Source: Amphiura filiformis
Taxonomy: Eukaryota > Echinodermata > Ophiuroidea > Amphilepidida > Amphiuridae
DNA: 64,000 nucleotides
Direction of reading: 5' to 3'
Assembly: GCF_039555335.1 (NCBI RefSeq)
Contig: NC_092636.1
Location: 3,033,464 to 3,097,463, forward strand
Made by a program: the position numbers and the translations under genes. Under the pieces are notes generated by a model. The model worked only from the letters and a program-made list of their open reading frames with translations. It was not told the DNA's origin and did not search any database. This document shows, in pieces, positions 48,713 to 60,013 of this stretch (within the stretch, counting starts at the first letter, position 1; every line of letters begins with the position of its first letter).

Positions 48713-51660
48713 CGGATTAGATAGTGCAACTATTAAACAAATAAATTCACCCAAATATCAGAAGAGGCTTAAAGGCATTCCTACAATCCACTATGATTGG
48801 GAAATGTGATCAATATAACCTAATCTTAAAGGCAAAGTCCCAATTACCACACACACAAAATGGTAATTTTAAAATTGCAGCCAACGAGCTAATAGTTGAG
48901 ACTCACCACGCCACTGTTATGTGTTGACTTGCGGTTAACACAGCTGTGTGAGTGAACATGACACCACTGTTCGCACATTGCATTGACTGTCATGGATAAA
49001 TTTGAATTTGTACTGATATATTTACAATAAAAACGCATTCAAAATGCTAGTCGATTTCACATTTTATGTTACCTACAGAAGGTGTGAATTATCCTTTATG
49101 CATACATCACTTTTGTTCTGAAATCGACCAAGTAATAATGACGCACGCACAATTCTTAAACAACATCTTTTGCACAGAATTCAGTGGGATTTGAAAAGTA
49201 AAGTGGCAGTTGAAACTCTAGTGATAACACGTTTGCAGTGCATGATGGGGCTTCCTTAAATCATCCTCTGGTTGAGACTTATCAAATTAAATTGGATTTA
49301 ATTGTCTCAATGTTTTGAATGCTAAATAAAAGGATAAAAATACCAGATATTTGCACACAATCCCATGCAAGGTATGGTCAACTGTGCCACATGTGTACAA
49401 GAGCCAGACATACCAAGGTCAGAAACCTCATTGGATTATGGAAATGTCTTTATACATCCTCTGCCCAAATATGGTTTAGTTTTAAAATTAGGAGTTTTCT
49501 TTCAAGTGTAAGGATACTTTATTGGCACAGTATATGTTATCAGCATTGTACATGCATTATAAGTTTGTAACTTGATATGAACATGAAAGATGAGAGGAAT
49601 CTATTCTCATCTTCTTTGATATGAAATAGAGATATTTCTTAAGGAAATGTGACTAAAATTGTTTCATCTGCTCTGTGGTGTAACCAGAACTTTTTCAGGT
49701 AGAGATAATAAGAATAATTCCAAGCAGGGACGAATCCCGAGGACGAATTTGACGAAAATGGTCAAAAATGGGTTTAAGTACAACAAATTTATCCACAAAG
49801 GGCTAAAAACAATTAAAAGTATAGTAAAAAATGCATAAACATTTTAATAAATACCATGCCCACCATCATCTTACAGGGGGCCAGAAGGAAATGTGGATAA
49901 AATTGTATTAACGGTGTAGTCAGGACTGAGGGAATTTTTCATGGGGGAGGGGGGGGGGGCAAGGTAAATTTAGTTTGTGGGCTAAAAGTATTTAAACAAA
50001 TGCAAAATCTTAAATATCAGACCTGACAGCATCCCACAAGGGGCAAGACTTCTCTCGAGGCATGACAGGGAGGTATATAACATGTAAACTATGTTGGCAT
50101 TTGCCCACACAGTAAATTATGTTGCCCACACAGTAAATTCATCTTGCCCATTGTCCAAAATTGTCCACCCAGTAAATTATTTTGCCCACAAAAATTGGGT
50201 ACTTTATGATTATCAAAAAACTAGTATAATGACATTGGCCAAATGCTATTAAATTCAAGGCAGTTAAGCGAATGCCCTGGTGCCGTGTGCCATTACCGCT
50301 CATGCACTGATCAACCACACGATAAAAAGATTCGGGAAGCACCGTAAGAAAACTTGGCATGTGGTGGCAAGAAAGTTTCGCACCACGTACGTCGAAGTTC
50401 ACTTTTCAAAGGGCGAACTGTTGTTACGAAAATCAAAACGACTGGTAAACAGGTCTACTAAATGACCTCAAAAAGTCAAATCTTCTCATTTCGTCTGTGA
50501 AAAATAAAATGACGAAATTGCAACAGTGACTGTCATCCTTACGAATGAAAATACAGCTTATTTAGCCAGTGTCAACATGGGGTCATCGGTTTGAATATTT
50601 TCCTAACATATTGGACTGACTCCACAGCTAGCTATATGGTTTTCACAATATAACAGCAATGGAAAGAAAACTGAAATTGTTCGTCATTTTTTTTTTTTTT
50701 TATTTTTGGCAAAAAATTACGTCACGGACATAAACAATCTCCTAATTAGCATAATGGTCGCCATTCCTCCAGCTAGCTCGTCCTGTGATTGGTCCTTTAG
50801 TTATCTAGTTCTATATCGCTGATTAAATTCATTTACCGGCTTGGGCGCGGCGTGAAATAATGGGAATACCAACATGTACCGCAGTAAGGCCATTGAGTAC
50901 CACTTAAAAAGCATGAAACTTTGTTCAATCATCTTTTTTTTACCATTTTTACTTACAAGCAAAACAGATCTTTATAATTTCATTAAATAATTTCGTCTGC
51001 ACTTTTTTCATCTCAAAACAAATAAACAAAAGTAATATTTTTTGCCTATAATATTTTCCAGATCAATTTTCGAAAGGCAATATCTTTTTAAATTTCATTA
51101 TCATTAAATTCTAAAATTATCATTAAATTCTAAAATTAATGGTATGGGTTTTCATTGCTTACTAAATGTGCATCGTATCAAGTTCAAACGTTTTTATTTT
51201 AAAGACTTGATGGGACAAATATATGGTCGATGATTCATTGAAAGTGTGCTTTACTGTTTATGAACTTTTTGTGTTACTTTGTAATGCTTAACTTTATGAA
51301 TTTCTTTTTTGTCCAGTTAGTTTATACCATTTTTTTAATCGACAAAAACTTGCAAAAAAAAGCCAGTTTTAGCCACTTTGCTGGCAAAAGCTGGTTTCTA
51401 CTATACCCTATTAGTTCAATTTGTTAAAACGAGAAAAGGGTCAAAATTGAAGGAAAATCACAACTGGTCCGTTTCCTTAAGATATGATAAAAAGAACCAT
51501 CTAATGGCCATTCAGGTGTAAAGTCCACTTTTCAGCTGCCCGCCCAATAAATTATTTTTTTGCTGATTTGAGGGCAGAAGTTGATTAAACTATCAACCCA
51601 GTAAATTTTACCAACCACGAAAGACGGTGACCGTGAAGATAGTGACCGCTTGAAAAAATC
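48713..51660. other. Intergenic or intron sequence, nothing firm
   Basis: If the minus-strand WSC/C8/TIL gene continues, this may be its intron or downstream exons, but I find no cysteine-rich exon. Short tandem CCCACACAGTAAATTA-type units occur at 50103-50180, and related CCCAGTAAATT words recur at 51540-51607 beside the minisatellite. A G run is at about 49945. Confidence 0.4.
50097..50200. repeat. Short tandem array of TTGCCCACACAGTAAAT units
   Basis: Three to four diverged copies of a ~20-bp unit. Matching words occur again at 51540-51607, so the minisatellite beside it seems to sit inside a larger copy of the same repeat. Confidence 0.6.
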
Positions 51661-52762
51661 TGACAACCATTCCTCCCATTCCTGACCACCATTCCTCCCA
51701 TTCCCATGTCTGACAACCATTCCTCCCATTCCCATGTCTGACAACCATTCCTCCCATCCCCATGTCTGACAACCATTCCTCCCATTCCCATATGTCTGAC
51801 AACCATTCCTCCCATTCCCATGTCTGACAACCATTCCTCCCATTCCCATGTCTGACAACCATTCCTCCCATTCCCATGTCTGACCACCATTCCTCCCATT
51901 CCCATGTCTGACAACCATTCCTCCCATTCCCATGTCTGACAACCATTCCTCCCATTCCCATGTCTGACCACCATTCCTCCCATTCCCATGTCTGACAACC
52001 ATTCCTCCCATTCCCATGTCTGACAACCATTCCTCCCATTCCCATGTCTGATAACCATTCCTCCCATTCCCATGTCTGACAACCATTCCTCCCATTCCCA
52101 TGTCTGACAACCATTCCTCCCATTCCCATGTCTGACCACCATTCCTCCCATTCCCATGTCTGACCACCATTCCTCCCATTCCCATGTCTGACAACCATTC
52201 CTCCCATTCCCATGTCTGACAACCATTCCTCCCATCCCCAGGTATGACAACCATTCCTCCCATTCCCATGTCTGACCACCATTCCTCCCATTCCCATGTC
52301 TGACAACCATTCCTCCCATTCCCATGTCTGACAACCATTCCTCCCATTCCCATGTCTGACCACCATTCCTCCCATTCCCATGTCTGACAACCATTCCTCC
52401 CATTCCCATGTCTGACAACCATTCCTCCCATTCCCATGTCTGACAACCATTCCTCCCATCCCCAGGTCTGACAACCATTCCTCCCATTCCCATGTCTGAC
52501 CACCATTCCTCCCATTCCCATGTCTGACAACCATTCCTCCCATTCCCATGTCTGACAACCATTCCTCCCATTCCCATGTCTGACCACCATTCCTCCCATT
52601 CCCATGTCTGACAACCATTCCTCCCATTCCCATGTCTGACAACCATTCCTCCCATTCCCATGTCTGACAACCATTCCTCCCATTCCCATGTCTGACCACC
52701 ATTCCTCCCATTCCCATGTCTGACAACCATTCCTCCCATTCCCATGTCTGACAACCATTCCT
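51661..52762. repeat. 28-bp minisatellite, about 39 copies
   Basis: The + strand unit is GACAACCATTCCTCCC followed by ATTCCCATGTCT. Units differ mainly at one site (ACAACC versus ACCACC), with rarer variants (ATAACC, CATCCCCAGG, a 2-bp insertion near 51791, and a short first unit). The minus strand is G-rich. Because 28 is not a multiple of 3 and the unit lacks stops on the minus strand, all three minus frames stay open for about 370-430 codons; these are artefacts and not proteins. Confidence 0.97.
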
Positions 52763-52797
52763 AGTCGTAGGGATTCAGAAAAAAAAGTTTGTCTTAC

Positions 52798-52993
52798 CTT
52801 GATGTATCTGGTTGACAATTTTCCTCAAGTATGCATACTTCGCCAGATTGAATATATCCTGGATCACAGACCCATGCCTCAACACAAGGTAGTTTACACG
52901 GGTCCTCGGCCTCTTTAATATGACCATTTACACAGGTCCGTTGGCATGGGGATGCACACATGTCAATTTGGGAGTGTTCCGGGCATGGTAGAT
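52798..52993 (-). CDS. TIL (trypsin-inhibitor-like) domain exon of a secreted modular protein
   Basis: On the minus strand the exon follows an AATAAAG acceptor and ends at a strong donor (TCAAG then GTAAGA). It reads LPCPEHSQIDMCASPC, then CQRTCVNGH, DPCKLPC, WVCDPGY, GEVCILEENC: the regular Cys spacing of a TIL domain, including the C-x-PGY motif before the last cysteines. The acceptor is phase 1 and the donor phase 2. In vWF-D-type proteins a TIL domain follows a C8 domain, and a C8 exon lies just upstream at 53857-54070. TIL domains stabilise extracellular proteins and can inhibit proteases; which applies here is unknown. No stop or signal peptide is in the exon, so the gene continues in both directions. 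Confidence 0.85.
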
Positions 52994-53186
52994 CTTTATT
53001 CGAAGAAGATAAATAAAAGAAACAAACTGTCTCGTTATCACCAGTAGCAGTTCAATACAAAATACATCTCTCTTACAAAAAAATGTACATAAACCTAAAT
53101 CACGATGGTTCAACGATATGATACATGTGTTCTTTCAGTACAGGAATACTATTTTATTCTCCGAGAAGCTTGAGCAAAAGCCACAA

Positions 53187-53412
53187 AGTGTGATTTGCTC
53201 CACAGCGACGCCCTCATTTTTCCTCAATTTCTACTTTTGCATGATTGTAATGCCCAGTGGTGTACCTGACCCCGGGGATTAGCAATGATAGAACTTCACT
53301 TGAGTGATGGGATGGGATGGAGGGCTGAGGAATATTGTGATATGCTCCACAGCGACTCCCTCAAGTTTTCTTGAATTCTACTCTTGCATGATTGTAATGC
53401 CCAATGATGTAC
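53187..53412. repeat. Tandemly duplicated ~80-bp intron segment
   Basis: GTGATTTGCTCCACAGCGAC...GCATGATTGTAATGCCCA at 53187-53255 recurs at about 53337-53404 with small changes. It lies between the TIL and C8 exons. Confidence 0.75.
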
Positions 53413-53856
53413 TAAAATAAACACGTGAAAGACTAAACCCGAAGTGCTTTAATTACAGTAAAATGTATGTTTTTATATAAAATCCAGAGATCTCCGGTTT
53501 TATTCCGAGTTCACCGATAATGGTTAACACGTGCGTGTGAGCTCATGTGTACATGTATCATTGAATCAGTGACGTATATAAACTGTGTGCATATACGTCC
53601 TAGCTGCGTGAAACTCCGCTCAATAAACATGTAATACTATCGGCGAGCTAATACACGCATTGTAGGCGTTAGAATGAAAAAGAAATTTTCTTCATTTTAT
53701 CTTATTTGTTTCGCTCGAAATTAAAAGGGGACAATGTGATCATTAAAAACTAACATTTAAATTGGAATCTATTTTTTATGTAAATCACATATCAATGCTT
53801 TAATTAGTGGCAAGGTTTTGTGGAACACTCTATTATAATCAAAATCACATACGTAC

Positions 53857-54070
53857 CACATATACCTCCAGCTATACTGGCACGCCAATTTCAATGGCGA
53901 TATTTTCTGCCTGACACTTATCTGCATAAGCCTCGATGTCTCTGCATAATGAGTCTTTTGGTCTTCATCATTACCTGCAGTAGCACATAAATCATACCTA
54001 CAAGCGACAAAGAAGTCATCTGGAGGAACACGACCATGGCACTCTTCGAATGGCCCTTGAACTGCATCAT
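53857..54070 (-). CDS. C8 domain exon (vWF-D-associated), with two apparent 1-nt deletions
   Basis: After an acceptor TTGTTATTGTGCAG the minus strand reads GPFEECHGRVPPDDFF then ACRYDLCATAGNDE, the typical start of a C8 domain. The next family segment, LCRDIEAYADKC then IAIEIGVPV, lies in a second frame, and AGGICG in a third. Each change equals one missing base. With both counted, the exon would be 216 nt with phase 1 at both ends, using the donor TGTG then GTACGT. The split codon joins in phase to the TIL exon (giving Cys, then DLPCP), as expected for C8-TIL order. Either the assembly has base errors here or the exon is a decayed copy. C8 domains are extracellular, disulfide-rich modules. 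I see no preceding VWD exon in the 6 kb up to the WSC exon. Confidence 0.75.
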
Positions 54071-54178
54071 CTGCACAATAACAACATATTAATTTAGTAA
54101 AATATATTTTTGGCGTAGAGCACAATTATATACCACGCGAAATAAATCTAACTGAAATTACATGCTACTGGGCATGTA

Positions 54179-55484
54179 CAGGGTGTATCAAAATTAAGTA
54201 TACAGTTTGAAAAATGCCGCTAGATTGAAAGGTATGAGGTCTGTGGTCAAAATTCTCTTGTTGATAACTTAATCAACATCTTGTCCTCCTATAGCTGAAT
54301 AAGGATTTGGTGGCTACTTTTGTGAACCGAGTACAAAAAGCAGTTGCGCGAAGTCAATAAAAAATCAAAACAACATACAAATCACAAAAAAGTCTCACTA
54401 CTTTCTTTACTGTTTACAGTTATTGACAGTTTTAGTCTTGGTCCTCCACATGCCCACAATTCTTCTGTATGCAGATTTCGGCTCTTCTCAACATGCCGTG
54501 CACACCAAGTCTAATGAGAGGTCTGTCCTGCCTAAGAATGTCAACTTGTGCAATTATGCGTCTCTGAAGTTCATCAAGGTCTGCAGGACGACTTGTGAAA
54601 ACATTTAATGCAAACTCTGCTTCATCGCCAATGATGAAATCTTCCAGGAAACGTAGAGGACGGACAAGAAGCCACTGACAGAACACAGTGCGACGTTGGT
54701 GATCTGCTTGCTGAAGTTGATGTCTCCTTATCGTCTGATAGGGATGAAATCGCAAGTCATAAACGAGTTATTCTGTTGCAGATGCAGATGGTATTCCAAG
54801 TCCATTTCGACGGCAGCTAATTTGACCTCCTGCTTGCCCCGCCTGCAGAGCGTTACGGACTGCTAAAATATTAGCAGTAGATATTCCAGTTCGGGGGCGA
54901 CCACAATGTTCTCTGCTCAAATTACGACTCGTTCCAGTTACCTGATACTTCGCAACATTTTTGTAAATAGCGCCACGTGAAGGGGGACGTGCATTTGGGT
55001 ACTGCTGACGGAATCTCCGAAGCACTTCTGCTGGACTCTGGGTGCGATGGTACACTGCAACGAGGAAGGCCCTTTGCTCTGGCGTGTACTTTGGAGTATC
55101 CATTTTAATGTCAAGTAAAACCTAGCATATGCAAGGAGATAGTTGTCTAGATTTACCAAAAGTCACGTGTTATGTAACTCAAACATGCTCAGGATTGGAA
55201 CCCTAACAATGAGGACAAATGATCTGTACACCTGCCTGTTGCTCTTGGCTGCACAACAATAACAGGCAGCGGGCATTTAAACCCAACTTCGCGCAACTGC
55301 TTTTTGTACTCACTCACAAAAGTAGCCACAAAATACTTATTAATGGTTACACGCCAGTGATTTTTCAGCTGTAGGAGGACAAGATGTTGATTAAGTTATC
55401 AACTAGAGAATTTTGACCAAAGATCTCATACTTTTTAATCTAGCGACATTTTTCAAACTGTATACTTAATTTTGATAGACCCTG
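54179..55484 (-). mobile_element. Internally deleted mariner-like element, TA target site
   Basis: Inverted ends CAGGGTGTATCAAAATTAAG and CAGGGTCTATCAAAATTAAG extend with high identity for about 180 bp and are flanked by TA at 54177-54178 and 55485-55486. The element is 1,306 bp and carries a shortened transposase on the minus strand. Its position puts it in the WSC-C8 intron of the minus-strand gene. Confidence 0.9.
54432..55103 (-). pseudogene. Truncated mariner-like transposase
   Basis: The N-terminal part from 55103 (MDTPKYTPEQRAFLV... CGRPRTG) is a helix-turn-helix region of the DUF4817 type. After an in-frame stop near 54767 the next segment reads RFHPYQTIRRHQL, ADHQRRTVFCQWLL and GDEAEFALN, which holds the first catalytic Asp. 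It then passes straight into a C-terminal segment (SRPADLDELQRRI... CGHVEDQD). The part bearing the second and third catalytic Asp is missing, so an internal deletion fused the two ends in frame. It cannot act as a transposase; it may still have encoded a DNA-binding fragment. Confidence 0.8.
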
Positions 55485-57759
55485 TATATTGTCATAACTG
55501 ACATGGAGTTGGATTTGTGATATATGTACGCCAAAGAATGTCATGACCATGTGTTTTATGGTGTGAACCAAAGCGCTTTTAATAGAAATAGAGTCGCAGT
55601 AGATTATATAATGCTTTGTTCGTTTGATACCGATTAGAAGTTGCGACAGGCTATTCATAAAGTGGTACCATTGTTTCAAACAAAGGGGTTCCGCCATTAA
55701 CTTGGTCACTGATCCGGCATCATATTAACGCTCTGCACAACAGGCGAGTATCAATAAGTGACCACAATACAGTCATGTGTAAGGGCAGTCATGTGTAAAG
55801 TGGTACAATTGTTCCCACGTATCCCAAATGTGTGTTTGTGTGGGTCTGAAGTCTATAAAGGAGGCTATCGATGCAATCATCTTTACCACCCACCTGGCTT
55901 TAGGCGCTTCATTTAAATAAATTGAATGCTCTTGCTGATCGATTACACATTAGAATGTATGAAGGCTGCCATTTCCACATATCTATATACACTATAATGG
56001 TAATCGCTAGGCCTATACGTATACATGTAAGTATAAGTATAGGCCTATAAAGGTTGTTTTTAAGAAATTTCCATTTAATTTTATTTTAAGAAGGAGATTG
56101 GTATAGAAATAGTGGCGTACCCAAAGAGGGGAAGGGGTTGGGAAGGGGCAGATTCACCCCTGTGAGAAGTCATGGGAGGGGAGGAAGAGGGGAGGAGGGG
56201 ATATGGAGAATGAGAGAGGGCTGGAGGAAGGAGAAATGAAAAGATATAATAAAGACAAATAGAAATAAATAGAAATATAAGGAAAATGATGGGAATGAGA
56301 GAGGGAAGGTGAGAGGGGACAAGGAGAGCGAGGGAGTGATAAAGTGTAGGCCTAGGAAAGAATAAGTACAGAAAGGGAAAAGAAAGGAATACATTTAATA
56401 ATAATTATTAGGCCTATATAATAACTAAACACATAACAGCACTGGGCAGCCATTCGATGACGTCAATGCCTTTATTCGTTACGTAATTAATTTTTGCATT
56501 TCCTCCATTTTGCATGGCCAAAAATGAGTTCAAATGAACATTTGTTTGCGAGCTTTGCGTAGTAGCGAGCGCAGGTTTCGGGGGTGGGGTCTCGATTCAA
56601 ACTTTGCGCACACCACTAGCTTTGCGAACATTTGTAACTAGCAATAAACGTCAAATCTTAATATTTTATGCATTTTAATTTTTGGAAAAGACAGGTTTAA
56701 TTCTATAAACAACTATTTAATTAAAGTAACACAAAAAATATCAAATTAGAGTAAAACTTTTTCTGTTATCTACAGTTAGGACTAAATGACTGATTAGGAG
56801 TGTTTCATTGGGCAGAACTTGATAATATTTTTAGTTCTGTACTAAAATTAGTTCTGTATTTTTCTGGAATAGGGAGTAAGTATAGGTAGAGGTCAGTTGG
56901 ATAATTCAATTTGCCGTTTCCCATCTTGGGCAAATACAAACTTATTACTTAAATATTTTTTATAGAACATCCAAAGAGTAGAAAAATAACATAATATACT
57001 GCAAAATGGACAATTTTCCAAATATGGATATTTTTTTCCACAAAAACTCACTTTAATGCAAAACGTGGATAATATCCATCTAAAAATTAACCTTTGTGGG
57101 CTATTTTGAACAGTTTAGCATGAAAAATAATTCATTTGTTAGTTAGTTCTTTTTTACTTTAGACCTTCTTTGATATTTTCCCTCTGAAAAGTGCACTTGT
57201 TTTGTCGTACGTCGCACCACACGCAACAACCCCTCTTCTTTGTGGTTTTGGGCATCCGCCTCATACAGGCTCGCCCCTGGCAAAAATCCCACCTACGCCA
57301 CTGGCAAACTTAACTCAATTTTCGGAACTTGTCGTGTTCGTTTTTGTCAACAACAACAAAAAAGGGGATCTAAAATATCGTTCGCGTTTAAACCAAAAAG
57401 GGGCATAAACATGATTAAAGGTCCGTAACCCGATCGACAGCATCATCCCCCCAATTTTTTTCAGTGTTGATGAGGTTTTGGTATCACATAATAGATACTA
57501 TTTTTCTCATTACTATCCTGAAATTTGACGCTCCAAGTCGATGTATTTCCGGAGCAATCATGAAACACAGGCTACCATTTTGTAAATAATAAAAATTACT
57601 TCGGATTTCTGGGCAGGGAATTAATTGCGAATCATCAGTCTCCTCAACAGCTACTTTGGTTTCGCGTCATACACATTCTGTGAAAAAAGCGAACCACACT
57701 TAACTGCTGAGGAGACGGTGAGCCGTATTTAGGTATACAAATTCCACGATGGACGTAGT
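55485..57759. other. Probable intron sequence with repeat relics
   Basis: A purine-rich, GGGAGAGG-type tract lies at 56110-56380. An orphan end of the 29213-30012 foldback family lies near 56800-56878. A GTCGCACCACACGC...GCCACTGG region near 57210-57305 has a decayed-repeat look. No domain exon, and in particular no VWD-type exon, is recognised. Confidence 0.45.
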
Positions 57760-57832
57760 GGGCTAAATAGCTCAATTGGTTAGCGCATTGTGCTTTACCC
57801 GAGAGGTACCCGGTTCAAAACCCGGTATCGGA
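57760..57832 (+). repeat. tRNA-like relic, probably a tRNA-derived SINE head
   Basis: TAGCTCAATTGG fits the RNA polymerase III A box and GGTTCAAAACC the B box, at tRNA spacing. A D arm, a partly wobble-paired anticodon arm (loop CTTTACC) and a T arm with one mismatch can be drawn. The acceptor strands (GGGCTAA against TATCGGA) do not pair. So it is not a functional tRNA; a tRNA-derived SINE or tRNA pseudogene fits best. Confidence 0.5.
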
Positions 57833-58260
57833 AGGGTTTTTTCCACTCCATTTTAACCCAAACTTTTTTATATTCATTTGAAATGTACATATTGCAAGGG
57901 GAAATATATTTTGCCCGGATATTTGGTTTCCTTTTTTTCTGAAACGGTACGAAAAAAACCCCCAAATATTTTCGTTCAATACGGGCCGGGCATTGTACAG
58001 CATGTCAGCATTCGTCATACGAACGGGAATTGTTGTTGTTGCTTGCCTGCCCAGAATACAATTCACGTATATAAAGGTATTGGATTGCAAATTTGGCTAT
58101 TTATTCACATTTACGCTGAAAATGCTCTCGTTTTTTCACAAAGCAGCATAAAGGGAACGATATTTGATATTATTATGTAATTTTAAAGACAATCCATATC
58201 CAAAACCAATAGGGTTACCCCCCTTTAATAAAGGACACAAAATTCGCGAAATCGCTAATA

Positions 58261-59247
58261 CAGGCTGAGTCAAAAAGAAGTAAACTCATGTTTGAGGGGC
58301 TGCAACTCGAGATCTGCAAAGAATCTGCTAACAATAAAAATACCACTGGAAAGAGCAAATTCTATACGTCTAAATACAAAAAAGAATTGTTGAAATTGCT
58401 CACAGCAAACTAAAGTTATACTCATTTGAATACAACCACCCATTTTTGTAGCTGCACACGGCTGATTGATTTTCATCCATTTCAATCTCGACGAATCAGC
58501 AAAGTGCTAACAGGATTTATTGTTGAAAAGACAACTTTTGCTTTTAATTAATATTTAACAAAGTCCATTACGGTACTATAGTTTGTAGGGATACCAATTC
58601 AAGTCTTTACGAACGATCCAGCAGAAGCTTGATTGGGGAATGTTGGGTAAAGGATTGAGCTGATCTTTGGTCTTGCTGTAACGCATGTCTCTAGCAATGG
58701 TCACTTGTGATCTAGCAGTTCGTGGTCTGCCTGAAGCTTCCGGCTGTCTGTTCCTTAGTGTCCCATGCACATTGAGCTTGTTCACATTTTTATATACTGC
58801 TACCTTACATGAAACCCGGTTAGCTGTAGGAAATTGGAGACGAAAAAGACGCTGAACTTCAGTGGGACTCTTAGTTTCATGATACTTCGTCGACAGAAAC
58901 GTGCGCTCCCGTGCGGTAAATTGTGGTGCCATGTTGTCATTTGGCCCGTTTTATTATAATGTAGTGCAATGAGGTAAAATTCATATTGAAAAGAGCCCTT
59001 TAACATGTAGGAATTATTGATCGAAACCACACCTGCCACAGAACTTTATTTGCATTTGAATATCGCGCCTTACCAATCAATATAACAGGTATGCCCCTAC
59101 TTGGGAAGTGAAACCGTGTGCAGCTACAAAAATGGGTGGTTGTATTCAAATGAGTATAACTTGAGTTTGCTGTCTGCAATTGCAACAATTCCAGATCTTG
59201 AGCTACAGCCCCTCAAACATGAGTTTACTTCTTTTTGACTCAGCCTG
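58261..59247 (-). mobile_element. Internally deleted mariner-like element, TA target site
   Basis: Ends CAGGCTGAGTCAAAAAGAAG invert perfectly at both sides, continue through AAACTCATGTTTGAGG, and are flanked by TA (58259-58260 and 59248-59249). The arms run about 190 bp. The element is 987 bp and keeps only an N-terminal transposase part on the minus strand. Confidence 0.9.
58576..58932 (-). pseudogene. N-terminal transposase remnant (DUF4817-type HTH)
   Basis: Reads MAPQFTARERTFLSTKY, TEVQRLFRLQFP, VAVYKNVNKLNVHGT and SGRPRTARS, the helix-turn-helix arm typical of this mariner-related group, followed by VRKDLNWYPYKL, the entry of the catalytic domain. It stops there, before the first catalytic Asp. 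It resembles the copy at 54768-55103 in plan but is clearly diverged in sequence, so it is a different subfamily. Confidence 0.75.
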
Positions 59248-60013
59248 TAGAGGGGCGTTTTGTGAAATGAGAAGCAAGGGGGTGTTTTTAAAGTTCGACG
59301 ACGAGCATGAGTACCTGTGGAGATACCAAGTGCGGGGACCAGGATTGGGACAGTAGCCAGGGACAGTGAGGGGTTAACACAATAGCATACTCTTTTCTCT
59401 ACACGGGACACGCATCATGTCTTTCTGTAAGATTAGTATCGCACCGGTAAGATTAGTATCTCTGAAAAGAGCGGTATGGTATTCAATCTATGATTGCAGA
59501 CATACACAGCATACACAGTTATCTCTGATTTGACAGGTTCTATTTGATGCAATAACATTAAAACATCAATTAGCACCTTTCAAATTCAAAGATAACCTTA
59601 TCACTGATTAATTTGATAACCAGGCAGCTTTGGTTCACCCCAGAAGAACTGTTCTGGCGGGCTTCCTCTTTAACCTGAACAAAAAGAAGTATCCGCCCTC
59701 AAGAAAGAGGGCTAGTAAGGAGCAGTTCGCAGTGCGTTTGGCAGATAAAATAAACATATCTCCATTATACTCCGAAGATGATTTTGTAACAAAACAGCTG
59801 CTTAATTGAAATCAAACAACAAGCATTTCAGTATAGTCCTTAACTAAACAGGTAGCCCCGTCTGGCCAGTTCTCCACAGAAGAACTGACAATACACCTGT
59901 TACTTTGATGACAGACAGAACGAACAGAATTTACATGGATAAATTTTAACCTTGACTAATTCCCCAAGGAACTTGAAACAAAAGTGGGGCTTTCACTTTA
60001 AGATTGAACAAAC
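59248..60013. other. Intron sequence between WSC exon and mariner element
   Basis: No exon recognised. CAGAAGAACTG words recur near 59640 and 59875, a weak local repeat. Confidence 0.4.

Noticed and set aside
50139..50465. Opposed open frames with basic residues near 50300
   Set aside because: Neither strand shows cysteine spacing or another domain that would fit the neighbouring extracellular gene, and no splice borders stand out.
51661..52762. CRISPR-like array of 28-bp repeats
   Set aside because: Units are directly adjacent with no unique spacers, and the window is animal DNA; it is a minisatellite.
51532..52818. Three overlapping minus-strand open frames of about 370-430 codons with Gly/Met/Trp repeats
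   Set aside because: All arise from a stop-free 28-bp minisatellite read in three frames; no start context or domain supports a protein.
57760..57832. Functional tRNA gene
   Set aside because: The acceptor strands do not pair and the anticodon and T arms are weakened.
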